DNA of 64,000 nucleotides from Lampris incognitus (taxonomy: Eukaryota > Chordata > Actinopteri > Lampriformes > Lampridae). Within the stretch, counting starts at the first letter, position 1. Each line of letters starts with the position of its first letter. The stretch lies in assembly GCF_029633865.1 (NCBI RefSeq), contig NC_079211.1, forward strand, positions 149,515,901 through 149,579,900, written 5' to 3'. Positions 1 through 25,787 of this stretch are shown one piece after another. A program made the translations under genes and the position numbers. The notes below the pieces were generated by a model. It was not told the DNA's origin. It searched no databases and saw nothing but the letters and a program-made list of their open reading frames with translations.

Positions 1-101
1 TCCTTGAACTCCTGTATCTGAGACTGTTCGAACATGGAGAAGACGTTGGAGCAGGCCTTCTGGGCTCCTCGCTGTCTCTTATTCGCAGTTTTCTTGCTCG
101 C
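1..101 (-). CDS. myl7: myl7 coding exon 2 (runs off the window)
   Basis: The exon starts after the acceptor ..CCCGTGTGAAG and encodes ASKKTANKRQRG through FSMFEQSQIQEFK, open to the window edge. It holds the basic N-terminal tail and the beginning of the first EF-hand helix. Confidence 0.85.
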
Positions 102-416
102 CTTCACACGGGGCAGATGAGGGAGGTGAACACAACACAACTTGCAGATTAAAGTCACCCCAACGACACCGGCAGAGGCCTCAGAGGTCACCCGGGGTCA
201 ACATGACGCCGCCGGGTCGGGAGTCGGTCAAAGACATTGGATTTTCGTGCAAATTCACAAACGTCAACTTTAACACACACACACACGCGAGCTAGCGCGA
301 CTTCACAAGGGCGCACAAACCCCACCGAGGCCTCTGCGGCGCCGCGCAGGTCGGTGTTCGAGGCGTCGCAGAAGGAGAAGTAACCGTGCACGTTTCGACT
401 GGTCTCTACTCACCAT
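1..416 (-). CDS. myl7: myl7, cardiac/atrial myosin regulatory light chain, 5' end (partial)
   Basis: The minus strand holds the first two coding exons: 414-416 (ATG followed directly by GTGAGT) and 101 down to the window edge (after ..GTGTGAAG). The joined protein starts MASKKTANKRQRGAQ and continues to SNVFSMFEQSQIQEFK. That lysine-rich N-terminal tail followed by FSMFEQ-QIQEFK is the signature of regulatory myosin light chains; the alternatives MYL2 and MYL9/12 have different tails. The protein binds the lever arm of cardiac myosin and tunes contraction. The EF-hands and the rest of the gene lie left of the window. The family call is secure; the MYL7 paralogue call rests on the tail and on gck and ykt6 being neighbours, as in human. 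Confidence 0.85.
414..416 (-). CDS. myl7: myl7 coding exon 1 (start codon only)
   Basis: Reading the minus strand, ..GGCGAGCATG is followed at once by GTGAGTAG, a strong splice donor. The coding part of the first exon is therefore only the start codon, phase 0, joining to GCGAGC (Ala-Ser) at 101. Confidence 0.75.
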
Positions 417-419
417 GCT

Positions 420-700
420 CGCCAGAGAGGGGGGTGTGAGCGCGCTGTAGATCTGCGGTCTCCCAGACTGGCGGAGACGTTGGGGAGGGTTTATGTATGA
501 CCCGTGTTATCTGCAACCTTCCTATAATAGTGTGCGGCGAGTGACAGTCCCTTACATGGCCATCCCATCTCCCTCTCTCTCCTCCCTCTCCTCCCTCTCT
601 CTCCTCCCTCTCTCTCCTCCCTCTCAGAGGACCTCTGATAAGAAGCGAGGCACTCGACGTTCCTCGGAGCCAGGAAACGGAGATAGCGAAGGCGGAGAGG
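420..700 (-). promoter_or_regulatory. myl7: Putative myl7 5' UTR and proximal cardiac promoter
   Basis: Upstream of the myl7 start on the minus strand there are an AT-rich CTATTATAG (about 522-530, MEF2-like), AGATAAC (about 507-513, GATA-type) and CCATGTAAGG (550-559), one mismatch from a CArG/SRF box. A CATAAA at about 490 could serve as a TATA element. A pyrimidine tract (CTCCCT)n follows at 570-630. These motif types are known from cardiac muscle promoters; that they act here is inference from position. Confidence 0.45.
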
Positions 701-719
701 GGAGAGAATAAACGAGGTG

Positions 720-1560
720 GGCAGACGTAAACCAGTGCTACATTAATCGGCTAATGGCTGAGGTATAATTAAACCCGTATGGCGAGCTTCGCTAGTGTTG
801 AGGGGGGGGGGGTCTTCATGTCTCCCATGACACCAGTGATGTGTCATCATCATCATCAGCGTTGGCTGAGAGTAACGTCTGTAGATCGACCACGAAGTTC
901 CCCAGTTGACACGCTGCTGGGTGGTGTCCCCCCCCTCACCCAAATTAAGGGTGTTTCACAGAACGTACCGGTGCTCGTACGTCCCTCTGCAGGCACCAAG
1001 TTGGGATTTTAGGATTAGAAATGTGACTTGACCCAGGTTGTTTTTGTTGCTTAGTGATCGTAACGTCGGTAGCTCTTCTTCATGCCTCGTCGAGCTCTGA
1101 AAAAACAAGTGTTTGCCCAAAGCGTTACCTTCCTACATGACCCCCCCCCCCCCGAGTCTAACACCTGTAGTCTAGAGCCCCATAACATGCATCTAAATTA
1201 GTTCCCTTATTGGCAGGCGACGAGAATAACGACTTAACAGTGCAGCGTTTTACCTTAAGAGTAACTTTATTTACAGTCACACCTATTCACATACAAGTCA
1301 AAGCTTATCATGTCCGCCAGGTCGAGGCCCCCCGGGGGGGGGGGGGGGTGTCGAGTTTGGTCGCGTCTCTCCGTGGCTAATCTCACATATTACTGGGCCC
1401 GTCAGCCTAACATCTGTTGTGCGGTGACGACTGTATGATCAAGAACCTCTCGTGGTTGCGGTGGTTAAAAACCTTCGACAGACGTTTGTTCTCACTGCCG
1501 CCCCTCCCTTTCTTCGTTCCCTCTCCAGCTCGCTCGGCCAACGCCGCTCTCCGTCGCGGC
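720..1560. other. Intergenic stretch, no gene seen
   Basis: No coding segment, transposon end or RNA gene is recognisable. There are homopolymer runs, poly-C at about 1141-1154 and G-rich at 1330-1348, and a CpG-richer patch around 1490-1560. Confidence 0.5.
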
Positions 1561-1569
1561 CTGATCTGA

Positions 1570-1948
1570 GTCAGCTGATCGGCCTGATCTGGCCCTGACA
1601 GAATGGATGTGAGCCTGAAGTGGCCCACATGTGTAATAGCAAATATGGCCCAAATATGCCACATCAAATGTGGGCCTTTTCTGGCAAAGATGCGGCGCTC
1701 TGGGCAACATGTGATCTGGATGTGACCCTGAAGTGGCCTGTGTGGTAAATGGTGAATATGGCCCAAATATCACAAATCAAATATGGCCACCTTTGGCAAA
1801 TATGTGGCACATGCTATGGCTTGTTTCTGGCCCAGATCTGGCAAACAGGAGCGGACCGCCCATGTGCCATGATTCCACGCGGTATGTGGGCCGGATGAAA
1901 GTGTCGGATGTGAGACGGGTCTGGGCCACAGCAGTTTTGCTATCTGGG
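1570..1948 (-). mobile_element. Short repeat family M, copy 1 (minus, 5' truncated)
   Basis: This is one of five copies of a roughly 410-425-bp repeat (others near 6.1, 10.5, 17.5 and 48.2 kb). The body repeats GTGGGCC/GGCCCAC words. Complete copies have CCCAGATAGCA at one end and TGCTATCTGGG at the other, so they have terminal inverted repeats. Here only the TTGCTATCTGGG end (to 1948) is kept. It has no coding capacity. It is probably a non-autonomous DNA transposon of unknown superfamily. Confidence 0.6.
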
Positions 1949-2404
1949 CTGGAGGAACACTTGATGAACCAAAAATAATTCACCCTCGTCACCTTGCTGC
2001 CACGCGGGAGTGCCATAGTCTCCAGTGTTAAAACTCTACTATAAAAATACAACTTCGAGAGAAGGATTAACAGTCACAGCTGGACATCATCTCAGTAGCT
2101 ACAATAACACATTTCCCAGGGTGGAGCTGTGTTTTCTTACCGCAGTTTTATGAATGAAGGTCAATCAGCAGCGCAGCCACTCACCGTCATTCAGTTTATA
2201 TCATGAAAACCGTGACGGTTAAACACAACTGAAGTCTTTTAATAAGGGCTCTGAAATTATGACAGCCCGATCTCTGTCATTTCTGGTTAGACTCGGTTGC
2301 CTTTGTGTGAGGGTCTGCCTAGAAGGCTGCACATCCGCAGACTGACAGGCCAGATGTTTTCATTGGTAGATTTTTTAGCTAGAGTGCCAGCTAAATGCAA
2401 GAAA

Positions 2405-2455
2405 TGGAAACGGATGATCCGCTTCGGTAGCGGCCGAAAGTAGTAGTAGTTTTTA
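2405..2455 (+). mobile_element. 3' tip of an RTE-like LINE
   Basis: The segment GATGATCCGCTTCGGTAGCG followed by (AGT)n matches the 3' end of the longer LINE copy at 48.6-49.6 kb, where CGCTGTGGCGCC..AGCAGCCAGAAG is followed by (TAG)n. Only the last few tens of bases are present. Confidence 0.5.
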
Positions 2456-2946
2456 GCTAGAGTGCTGCATATAAAAATTTGTTTTCTCCAAATTTCCCGT
2501 TCAATCAACTTGGGCGCTGCGCAAAAGTTTTATAACTGCAGGAAAAAAACTCGTTTTTCTGTTCATGTCTGCATGTATTTCCCTTCTCCCGGTAGGCAAA
2601 AGAAAAGAAAAAAGGGTTTGTCACCAAGTTCGAACACCGGAGAAGGGAGATACGTACGCCTGGCGGAGATCTGCACTCGAGTGACTGCACTCTAGTTACA
2701 AGTGCATTTGAAAAATCAAGACATCTCAGCTATGTAGTGTTATCGACATATAAATACAATACCACTGCTCACATACAGCAAAGACTAAACAGTATGGCGA
2801 TGAATTGATGATTTAGTTATAGCATCACCCTGGAGTTGAAGTTATACCCGGTATGTACAAAAAAACTGTCTGTGTCATGTCAACCAGCTTGTATTGCTGT
2901 GACAGGTCTGTACTGATCATAATTACAGTATCATCAGTGGCACATA

Positions 2947-4093
2947 CACTGAGGAGCCAAAACATTATGACCACCTGCTTGCTATGCTGTTGGTCCTCTG
3001 TGTGCCGCCAAAACAGCATCGAGGCATTGACTCTACGAGACCCCTAAAGGTGTCCTGTGGTATCTGGCACAAAAACATGAGCAGCAGATCCTTCAAGTCC
3101 TGTAAGTTGCAAGGTGGAGCTGCCATGGATTGGACTTGTCAGACCAGCACATCCCCCAGATGCTCAATCGTACTGAGATCTGGAGAATTCAGGGGGCCGG
3201 AGCAACACCTTGAACACTTCATCACGTTCCTCAAGTCGTTCCCAAACAACGGGTGCAGTGTGATCCTGCTGAAAGAGGCCACGGCCATCAGGGAATACCA
3301 TTGCCATGAAAGGGTGTGCCTGGTCTGCGAGGATGTTTAGGCAGATGGCACGTGTCAAATTAATGTCCACACGAATGGCCAGACCCAGGGTTTCCCAGCA
3401 GAACATTGCCAAGAGCACCACACTTCCTCCACCGGCTTGTCGTCTTCCCGCAATGCATCCTGGTTCCATCACTTCCCCTGGTAAACAGTACACACGTACA
3501 TAGCCATCTACGTGATCTAAGAGAAACCAAGACTCATCGGACCAGGTCACTTTCTTCCACTGCTCCAAGGTCCAGTTCCGACACTTGCATGCCTACTGTA
3601 GGCGCTTTTGACAGTGGACATCATGGACACTCTGACCGGTCTGTGGTTGCGCAGCCCCATATGCAGCAGGGTGTGATGCATTATGTATTGTTACATATTC
3701 CTCCCATAGCCATCATTAAAATGTCCTGTGACTTGTGCCACAGTAGACCTTCTGTCAGTTCGGACCAGATCGGATAGCCTTCGTTTTCCTCGTGCATCAA
3801 TGAGCCTTGGGTGCCCAACACCCTGTCGCCAGTTGGTACCTCCTCAGACCACTATCGGTTGGTACTCTATACTGCCATTTCAGAGATGCTCTGACCCAGT
3901 TATCTGACCATAACAATTTGGCCCTTGTCGAAGTCACTCGGGTCTTGACTCCTGCATCCAGCACATTGGCTATGAGGACTGATCCTTCACTTACCATCTC
4001 ATCAACCCAGACCTTGACATGTGCTCTTGTTTGGAGATGATCAACTTTATTCAATTCATTTGTGAGTGGTCATAATGTTTTGGCACATCAGTG
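2947..4093 (-). mobile_element. Degraded Tc1/mariner transposon
   Basis: The terminal inverted repeats are CACTGAGGAGCCAAAACATT.. at 2947 and the complement of CACTGATGTGCCAAAACATT.. ending at 4093. Each is flanked by the TA target duplication expected of Tc1/mariner. The minus strand keeps transposase fragments: WSDESWFLLDHVDG and LFQQDHTAP, which hold the first two Asp of the DDE triad. The element lies 425 bp downstream of the gck stop codon. Confidence 0.85.
3130..4045 (-). pseudogene. Tc1/mariner transposase relic
   Basis: The longest clean piece is 3164-3568 and includes VTWSDESWFLL, GGGSVVLLAMFCWETLG and FQQDHTAPVVWERL, in the order expected of a Tc1-type catalytic domain. The third catalytic residue (usually in SPDLNPIE) is missing: the frame degrades after RPPEFSRSQ. 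The N-terminal DNA-binding part (about 3600-4045) is broken by frameshifts. It is not expected to be active. Confidence 0.75.
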
Positions 4094-4517
4094 TATACCT
4101 TTTCTCAGTGGGATCTGTCTACACCCTTAGATTGTCAAGTCAGTAAGAAGGGAACGTGTTTTAAACCGGCCTTCATACGACTAAATGCTAATGGGGCCAG
4201 TTTTAACTTTACGTCTTCTGAAAGGTATTTAGAGACATGTGTTTAAACTGCTACATATTAGTCTCTTACATTTGAAATCAGTCTTTATGATACTATTGGT
4301 TAGTCGTTTGTGGTTTGTACGTCCTGAAATAGTGAGGGGCTCCACTTGTACATTGACAAACATCCCACAGGCAAAGAAATCCTCTGATAAAGCCAGAAAA
4401 AGGCTGGATTGCACTGGACATCCGTCAGCGAGGGGGTCATTAACTGCCCCGGGTCAAAAGTTCAGCCAAGTTCATAATGCTTGGATCTGGTGGGAGGCTG
4501 CTTGGGTCACAATGCCG
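4094..4517 (-). other. gck: gck 3' flank / probable 3' UTR
   Basis: Non-coding sequence directly after the gck stop. I see no AATAAA or ATTAAA on the minus strand before the mariner relic. The first AATAAA is at 4052-4047, just inside that element. Confidence 0.45.
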
Positions 4518-20928
<16,411 letters not shown>

Positions 20929-21192
20929 CTTTACCATCTGGCTGAGGTGAGAACTGACACAGGGCATCCTTCACAAGCCTACTAAATGAGCCTCGTGGTG
21001 TTTGTATCTAAGTGTGTGGCGAGTGAGTGTCTGCCCCGTGTGTGTGCAGATCCAGTCAGCTGTGAATACCGCTGAATGAGGAGCGTCACTGTTTTCATCC
21101 TCAGGTGAGAGAGGGCCAGCTGACGAAGATGGAGGCCCCATGCACACAAATGCCCACCCCTTCCCAAAACTCACCCGGTCAGGCCATGTAGG

Positions 21193-21285
<93 letters not shown>
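21193..21285. repeat. (CA)n microsatellite
   Basis: About 46 uninterrupted CA units, roughly 265 bp upstream of the gck start codon. Confidence 0.97.
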
Positions 21286-21288
<3 letters not shown>

Positions 21289-21344
21289 CCCTTGTCCTCA
21301 CACAATGTACTGAAACATCAGTGATTATTGTAATGGACACCAGA

Positions 21345-21481
21345 CAACATCCATCCATCCATCCATTATCCAACCGCTTATCCTGCTCTCAGGGTCATGG
21401 GGATGCTGGAGCTTATTCCAACAGTCATTGGGCGGCAGGCGGGGAGACACCCTGGACAGGCCTCCAGGCCATCACACAGGG

Positions 21482-21514
<33 letters not shown>

Positions 21515-21745
21515 TCATACCTTGGGGCAATTTAGTACGGCCGATTCACCTGACCTACATGTCTTTAGACTGTGGGAGGACACCGGAGCACCCGGAGGAA
21601 ACCCACGCAGAGACAGGGAGAACATGCAAACTCCACACAGAGGACGACCCGGGATGACCCCCGAGGTTGGACTACCCCAGGGCTCAAACCCAGGACCTTC
21701 TCGCTGTGAGGCAACCGTGCTAACCACTGCACCATCGTGGCACCC
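21345..21745 (-). mobile_element. SINE family A, full-length copy
   Basis: CATCCATTATCCAACCGCTT, CCCTGGACAGGCC, (CA)n at 21484-21512, CTTGGGGCAATTTAGTACGG, ACATGTCTTTAGACTGTGGG, and the head complement AGGACCTTCTCGCTGTGAGG..CTAACCACTGCACCA. The B-box is present on the minus strand. Confidence 0.85.
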
Positions 21746-22510
21746 CAGACAACGTCCTCACAGGGATACTGGCCCCATCACACTTTCTAAACTACCAAAA
21801 ACAAGGTGTGTTGAATGCAGACATGTCATCTTTTGCCAGCGTTTCCTTGAGTGCACTCGAGCATCCTGCATCTTTTCATACACTTACTCTCAACTCACAT
21901 CACACACCTCAGCTGCTATCTAAAGCCTAAGTACCAATCTCAACCTACAAAAACATTTTATCATTGGAATTATTTAATTACTCGTATAACAGTTACTGGG
22001 GCAAATTGTCACATGGCCATTCCTATCTATAGTTATTAAAAATATAAAATTAAAGTATTCACTGTAGCGCCACCTCATGGTGCAGTTCCATGAGTATTGA
22101 GGTGCATGATCAAGCGGGGGTGTACTACATACAAGTAAACTTTAAAATCTCTATCACCTTCCTAGCCTATTAGCTTTTGGCTAACTAGCAACTGTTTTTA
22201 GCCCTTTTAGCTAAGCTAATAAATATTTTAGCTTAAAAACAAAAGAAATGACTGCAAAAACTTGCTTTTCAACACACACATGTTCACTAGGAACCTTCCG
22301 AACCTTGATCTACCAATCTGAAGGACATAGTTTGATTAATAAGTGATCAAGAGATCGAGAGAGAGAGAGCGAGATGTCTATTTACCATGCTTGCTGAAAT
22401 TACTGCATGTCGAGCAAAATGACTTCAGAACATTGAGTGGCACATACAACTGTTAGAGTTTTGAAATAGCACCCACTGTAACTGGGGGGGGGGGTATAAT
22501 CTGGACTAGA

Positions 22511-22612
22511 GGGGTATAGTCTGTCCTAGCCCAAAATATACCCCGGGGTATAAACCAGCCTGGGCTATTTTATACCCTGGGGTATATTTTAGGCTAGGCC
22601 AGACTATGCCCA
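22511..22612. repeat. Near-perfect 42-bp inverted repeat (hairpin)
   Basis: 22511-22552 and the complement of 22571-22612 match at about 37 of 42 positions, with an 18-base loop. The stem contains CCTAGCC and AAAATATACCCC. It lies about 1.6 kb upstream of the gck start. Confidence 0.85.
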
Positions 22613-22997
22613 GGTATAGTTTAGCGGGGGGTTAATCTGGCCTGCTCCACTATCTAAAGCCTAAGTACCACCCTTATATCTCCTTAAAATCACCCTATAA
22701 TGTTTGTCAAGCATCAAATGGCGGCCTTGTGACCTACCAAGAAAGAGTAAAGATAACTGTGGTCAATTATCGACTTATCTGTGCCAAGAAGCAACCTATC
22801 GCTCAGGACTGACTTCTAAACCCCCAACATTTCACAGCAAATTTACAGGAGAAACGCGAGTTTTACGTAAACCTGGACCGCTTAGTTGAGCGGGTTCAAC
22901 AGATCTTCTACGAATACTGTTTGCATTGCTCAAAGAAGTCATTCGAGGGCCGCGGGAATCGATATGTAAAATTAGTAACGCATCTAAACTTAGCTGT

Positions 22998-23564
22998 GGT
23001 AAAGGAGCATTCGCTTATCCTGCTCTCAGGGTCGCGGGGATTCTGGAGCCTATCCCAGCAGTCATTGGGCAGCAGGCGGGGAGACACCCCAGACAGGCCG
23101 CCAGACCATCACAGGGCTCACATCAAAGGCATTCATTCATTCATTCATCATCAGCCGCTTCTCCAGGGTCGGGTCGTGGTGGCAGCAAGCTAAGTAGGGC
23201 ACTCAAGGCGTCCCTTTCCCCAGCAACGCCCTCCAGTTCCTCCTGGGGCATCCCAAGGTGTTCCCAGGCCAGATTGAACATGTAGTCCCTCCAGCGAGCT
23301 CTGAGTCTACCCCGGGATCTCCTCCCAGTTGGATGTGCTTGGGGTAGTGACCAAAAGGGTGATATCATGGATTCAAGTGGCTGAAATTAGTTTCCTCCGT
23401 AGGGCGTCTGGGTTCAGCCTTAGTGATAGGGTGAGGAGCTCGGACATCCGGAGGGAGCTCGGAGTAGAGCTGCCGCTCCTTCATGTCGAAAGGAGCCAGT
23501 TGAGGTGGTTCAGGCATCTGATTAGGATGCCTCCTGGGAGCCTTCCTTTGGAGGTAAAGGAGCA
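22998..23564 (-). mobile_element. Chimeric LINE/SINE insertion with 5' inversion
   Basis: On the minus strand 23335-23130 encodes a LINE C-terminus (PTGRRSRGRLRARWRDY.., then an (AATG)n tail), joined to the family A 3' body (23120-23010). On the plus strand 23340-23562 encodes the preceding part (VVTKRVISWIQVAEISFLRR to GSLPLEV), so that part is inverted. GGTAAAGGAGCA occurs exactly at both edges (22998-23009 and 23553-23564). Confidence 0.75.
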
Positions 23565-24149
23565 ATGAACTCTAAATTCAACAGCGGCATATCTCAGGTG
23601 AAGGCTTCCCTTCATGGTTTACTGTTAGCTGTGGACCTTCTGTTGTGTGTCAAACAAAGAAGCCCCCTGAGATAAGCGTGAGACCCTCTTCCCCAGTCAC
23701 CTAACTGCTGGATTTCAGTGTAAACCCAGTCTGCTGCCTAAAAAACACAACTATGGAGTCTATAATGTAGTGTATGTACCTATTTTCTGTTTTAAAACTG
23801 GCTTTATTCTAGGTGAACTATCGCATGGGGAATCTTTCCAGATGTCCACTTAGTTGAAAATGAACCCAGTTATTTGACTCGGATGGCCTACTTGGTTAAT
23901 CAGCTCTCTGACTGAGTTTAACCAGGAGTGAGAAGAGAACCCAGTGTTCTTTGATAAACTCTTTCTGTTGGTGAGGGGCTCGTGTCTGCTGTCCCACATG
24001 TTGACATGTCCTAGAGCTGCCATCCACCTGCTGCTGAGTCAGCTCAAATTACTGGACCATGGATTATTACAGGAGGTCTACGAAGTGGAGCAAGTCCTCT
24101 ATCAGGTGCCCTGGGAATATGCAAATATAATTCATAGAGAAATGAAGAT

Positions 24150-24378
24150 GGTGGCACGGTGGCACAGTGGTTCGCGCAGTCACCTCACAGCAAGGAGGTC
24201 CTGGGTTCGATCCCCGGCGTAGTCCAACCTTGGGGGTCGTCCTGGGTCGTCCTCTGTGTGGAGTTTGCATGTTCTCCCCGTGTCTGTGTGGGTTCCTCCG
24301 GGGGCTCCGGTTTCCTCCCACAGTCCAAAGACATGTAGGTCAGGTGACTCAGCCGTACTGACTTGTCCCTAGATGTGA

Positions 24379-24433
<55 letters not shown>

Positions 24434-24595
24434 CCCTGTGTGTGTGTGTGTGTGTGTGGGCCCTGTGTGATGGCTTGGTGGCCTGTCCAGGGTGTCTCCC
24501 CGCCTGCCGCCCAATGACAGCTGGGATAGGCTGCAGCATCCCTGCGACCCTGAGAGCAGGATAAGCGGTTCGGATAATGGATGGATGAAGAAGAG
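24150..24595 (+). mobile_element. SINE family A, full-length copy with long internal (TG)n
   Basis: The head GGTGGCACAGTGGTTCGCGC..TCACAGCAAGG with B-box GGGTTCGATCCCC, then ACATGTAGGTCAGGTGACTC, CTTGTCCCTAG, (TG)n 24378-24460, GGCCCTGTGTGATGG, and the end GGATAAGCGGTTCGGATAAT. Confidence 0.88.
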
Positions 24596-24679
24596 AAGCG
24601 TTTAAATCATGCCTTTAAAAAAAGGGTGGGAGATATCGATATTTGAATTTACCCATGGATTTATCTTTACCCATGTGCA

Positions 24680-25040
24680 CAGGGGGTCCACTGAGGATCC
24701 TCATGGGAACACTTGATGTCCTCCCATCATAATTATATCAAACAGGCAGAGTCTACACATTTAATTCTCATACAGAACTTCATCCCACTCCTTCTTTCAG
24801 CTTGTTCCCTGTTTCTCAGGGGTCGCCACAGCGGATTTTACAGTTTCCATCCAGCTTCAATCCACCATTGGAACCCAAAGAAGTGCTGAACACTAAATTA
24901 GAAGGAAATATTGAGCAATCATGCGGTAAGTAGCTCTCACTCTCACTGATGGTTTTTTTTCTTTCACTTCAGCATCTGTATTAACAAAACCTGATTCCAG
25001 GAAGAAAAAAAAAAGTAATTTCAAGTCCTTCTACAACCTA
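24680..25040 (+). repeat. Unassigned repeat U, copy 1
   Basis: Diverged same-strand match to 31915-32390: GTCCACTGAGGATCCTCATGG, GAACACTAAATTAGA, CATGCGGTAAGTAGCTCTC, and CTGATTCCAGG followed by A-rich sequence and AAGTCCT. Copy 1 also carries a fragment CAGGGGTCGCCACAGCGGAT. Confidence 0.65.
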
Positions 25041-25180
25041 CAATGAACAACTGTGCCTGAAAACAGCTCTTTCTGACCAGCCATAGGCTATACTGAGGAG
25101 ACTGGTGTGAAGCATGGGATTAGAGATGAGGGTTAGGGCTGGAAAAGCGGAACTTCGGAGATCACATGGCTGGAACTTTT

Positions 25181-25183
<3 letters not shown>

Positions 25184-25262
<79 letters not shown>
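25184..25262. repeat. (AC)n microsatellite
   Basis: About 39 uninterrupted AC units. Confidence 0.97.
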
Positions 25263-25263
<1 letters not shown>

Positions 25264-25550
25264 AATGGACTTGTCACACACGTGGGAAGTCCATTTATGG
25301 ATAAGATTTGAATTTGTGCCAAGTGCCTGTCCATAGATAATTATCCGGCTAATTTAACACACTGGGCTGTTTGTACAGAACTGCATGATGAATCTTTATC
25401 CAGCCAGCAGCCTCTCACAGAGAGCGAACTACAAAGACCAAGGCCCAGTGTTACTCATCCACACCAGGGTAGGTTTAGATTCATCATACAGGACTTTGTG
25501 CTGCTGTCTTTTCGTTGCTGATTCATTGCTGATTCATTGTGCTGTAGATC

Positions 25551-25787
25551 GTGTCATTAATTGATACTATCTACAGCAACCTGACCACCTCCCCCACCCG
25601 TCTCTCCCCCTTTACCACTCAGCCCCTGGCAAAGTTCTCCCCTGTGTCTCCAATGAAGCTGTCCAAACTTGTGGTAGGAATGAGAAGATCCACTTGGCTT
25701 CTGGATCCCATCCCATTCAATCATGTTAAGGACCGTCTCCCAGCTATTTCCTCACTCATCAATGAAATCATTAACTCCTCCTTCAGC
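25551..25787 (+). pseudogene. L2-type LINE fragment, plus strand
   Basis: Encodes IDTIYSNLTTSPTRLSPF.., LSKLVVGMRRSTWLLDPIP and HVKDRLPAISSLINEIINS, the region just before the reverse transcriptase domain of L2 elements. It ends at the palindrome TTAACTCCTCCTTCAGC/GCTGAAGGAGGAGTTAA (25771-25808). It is inverted relative to the adjoining L2 copy. Confidence 0.8.

Noticed and set aside
21321-21923. 200-codon plus-strand frame upstream of gck
   Set aside because: It is a translation through SINE A and its CA repeat; no conserved domain.
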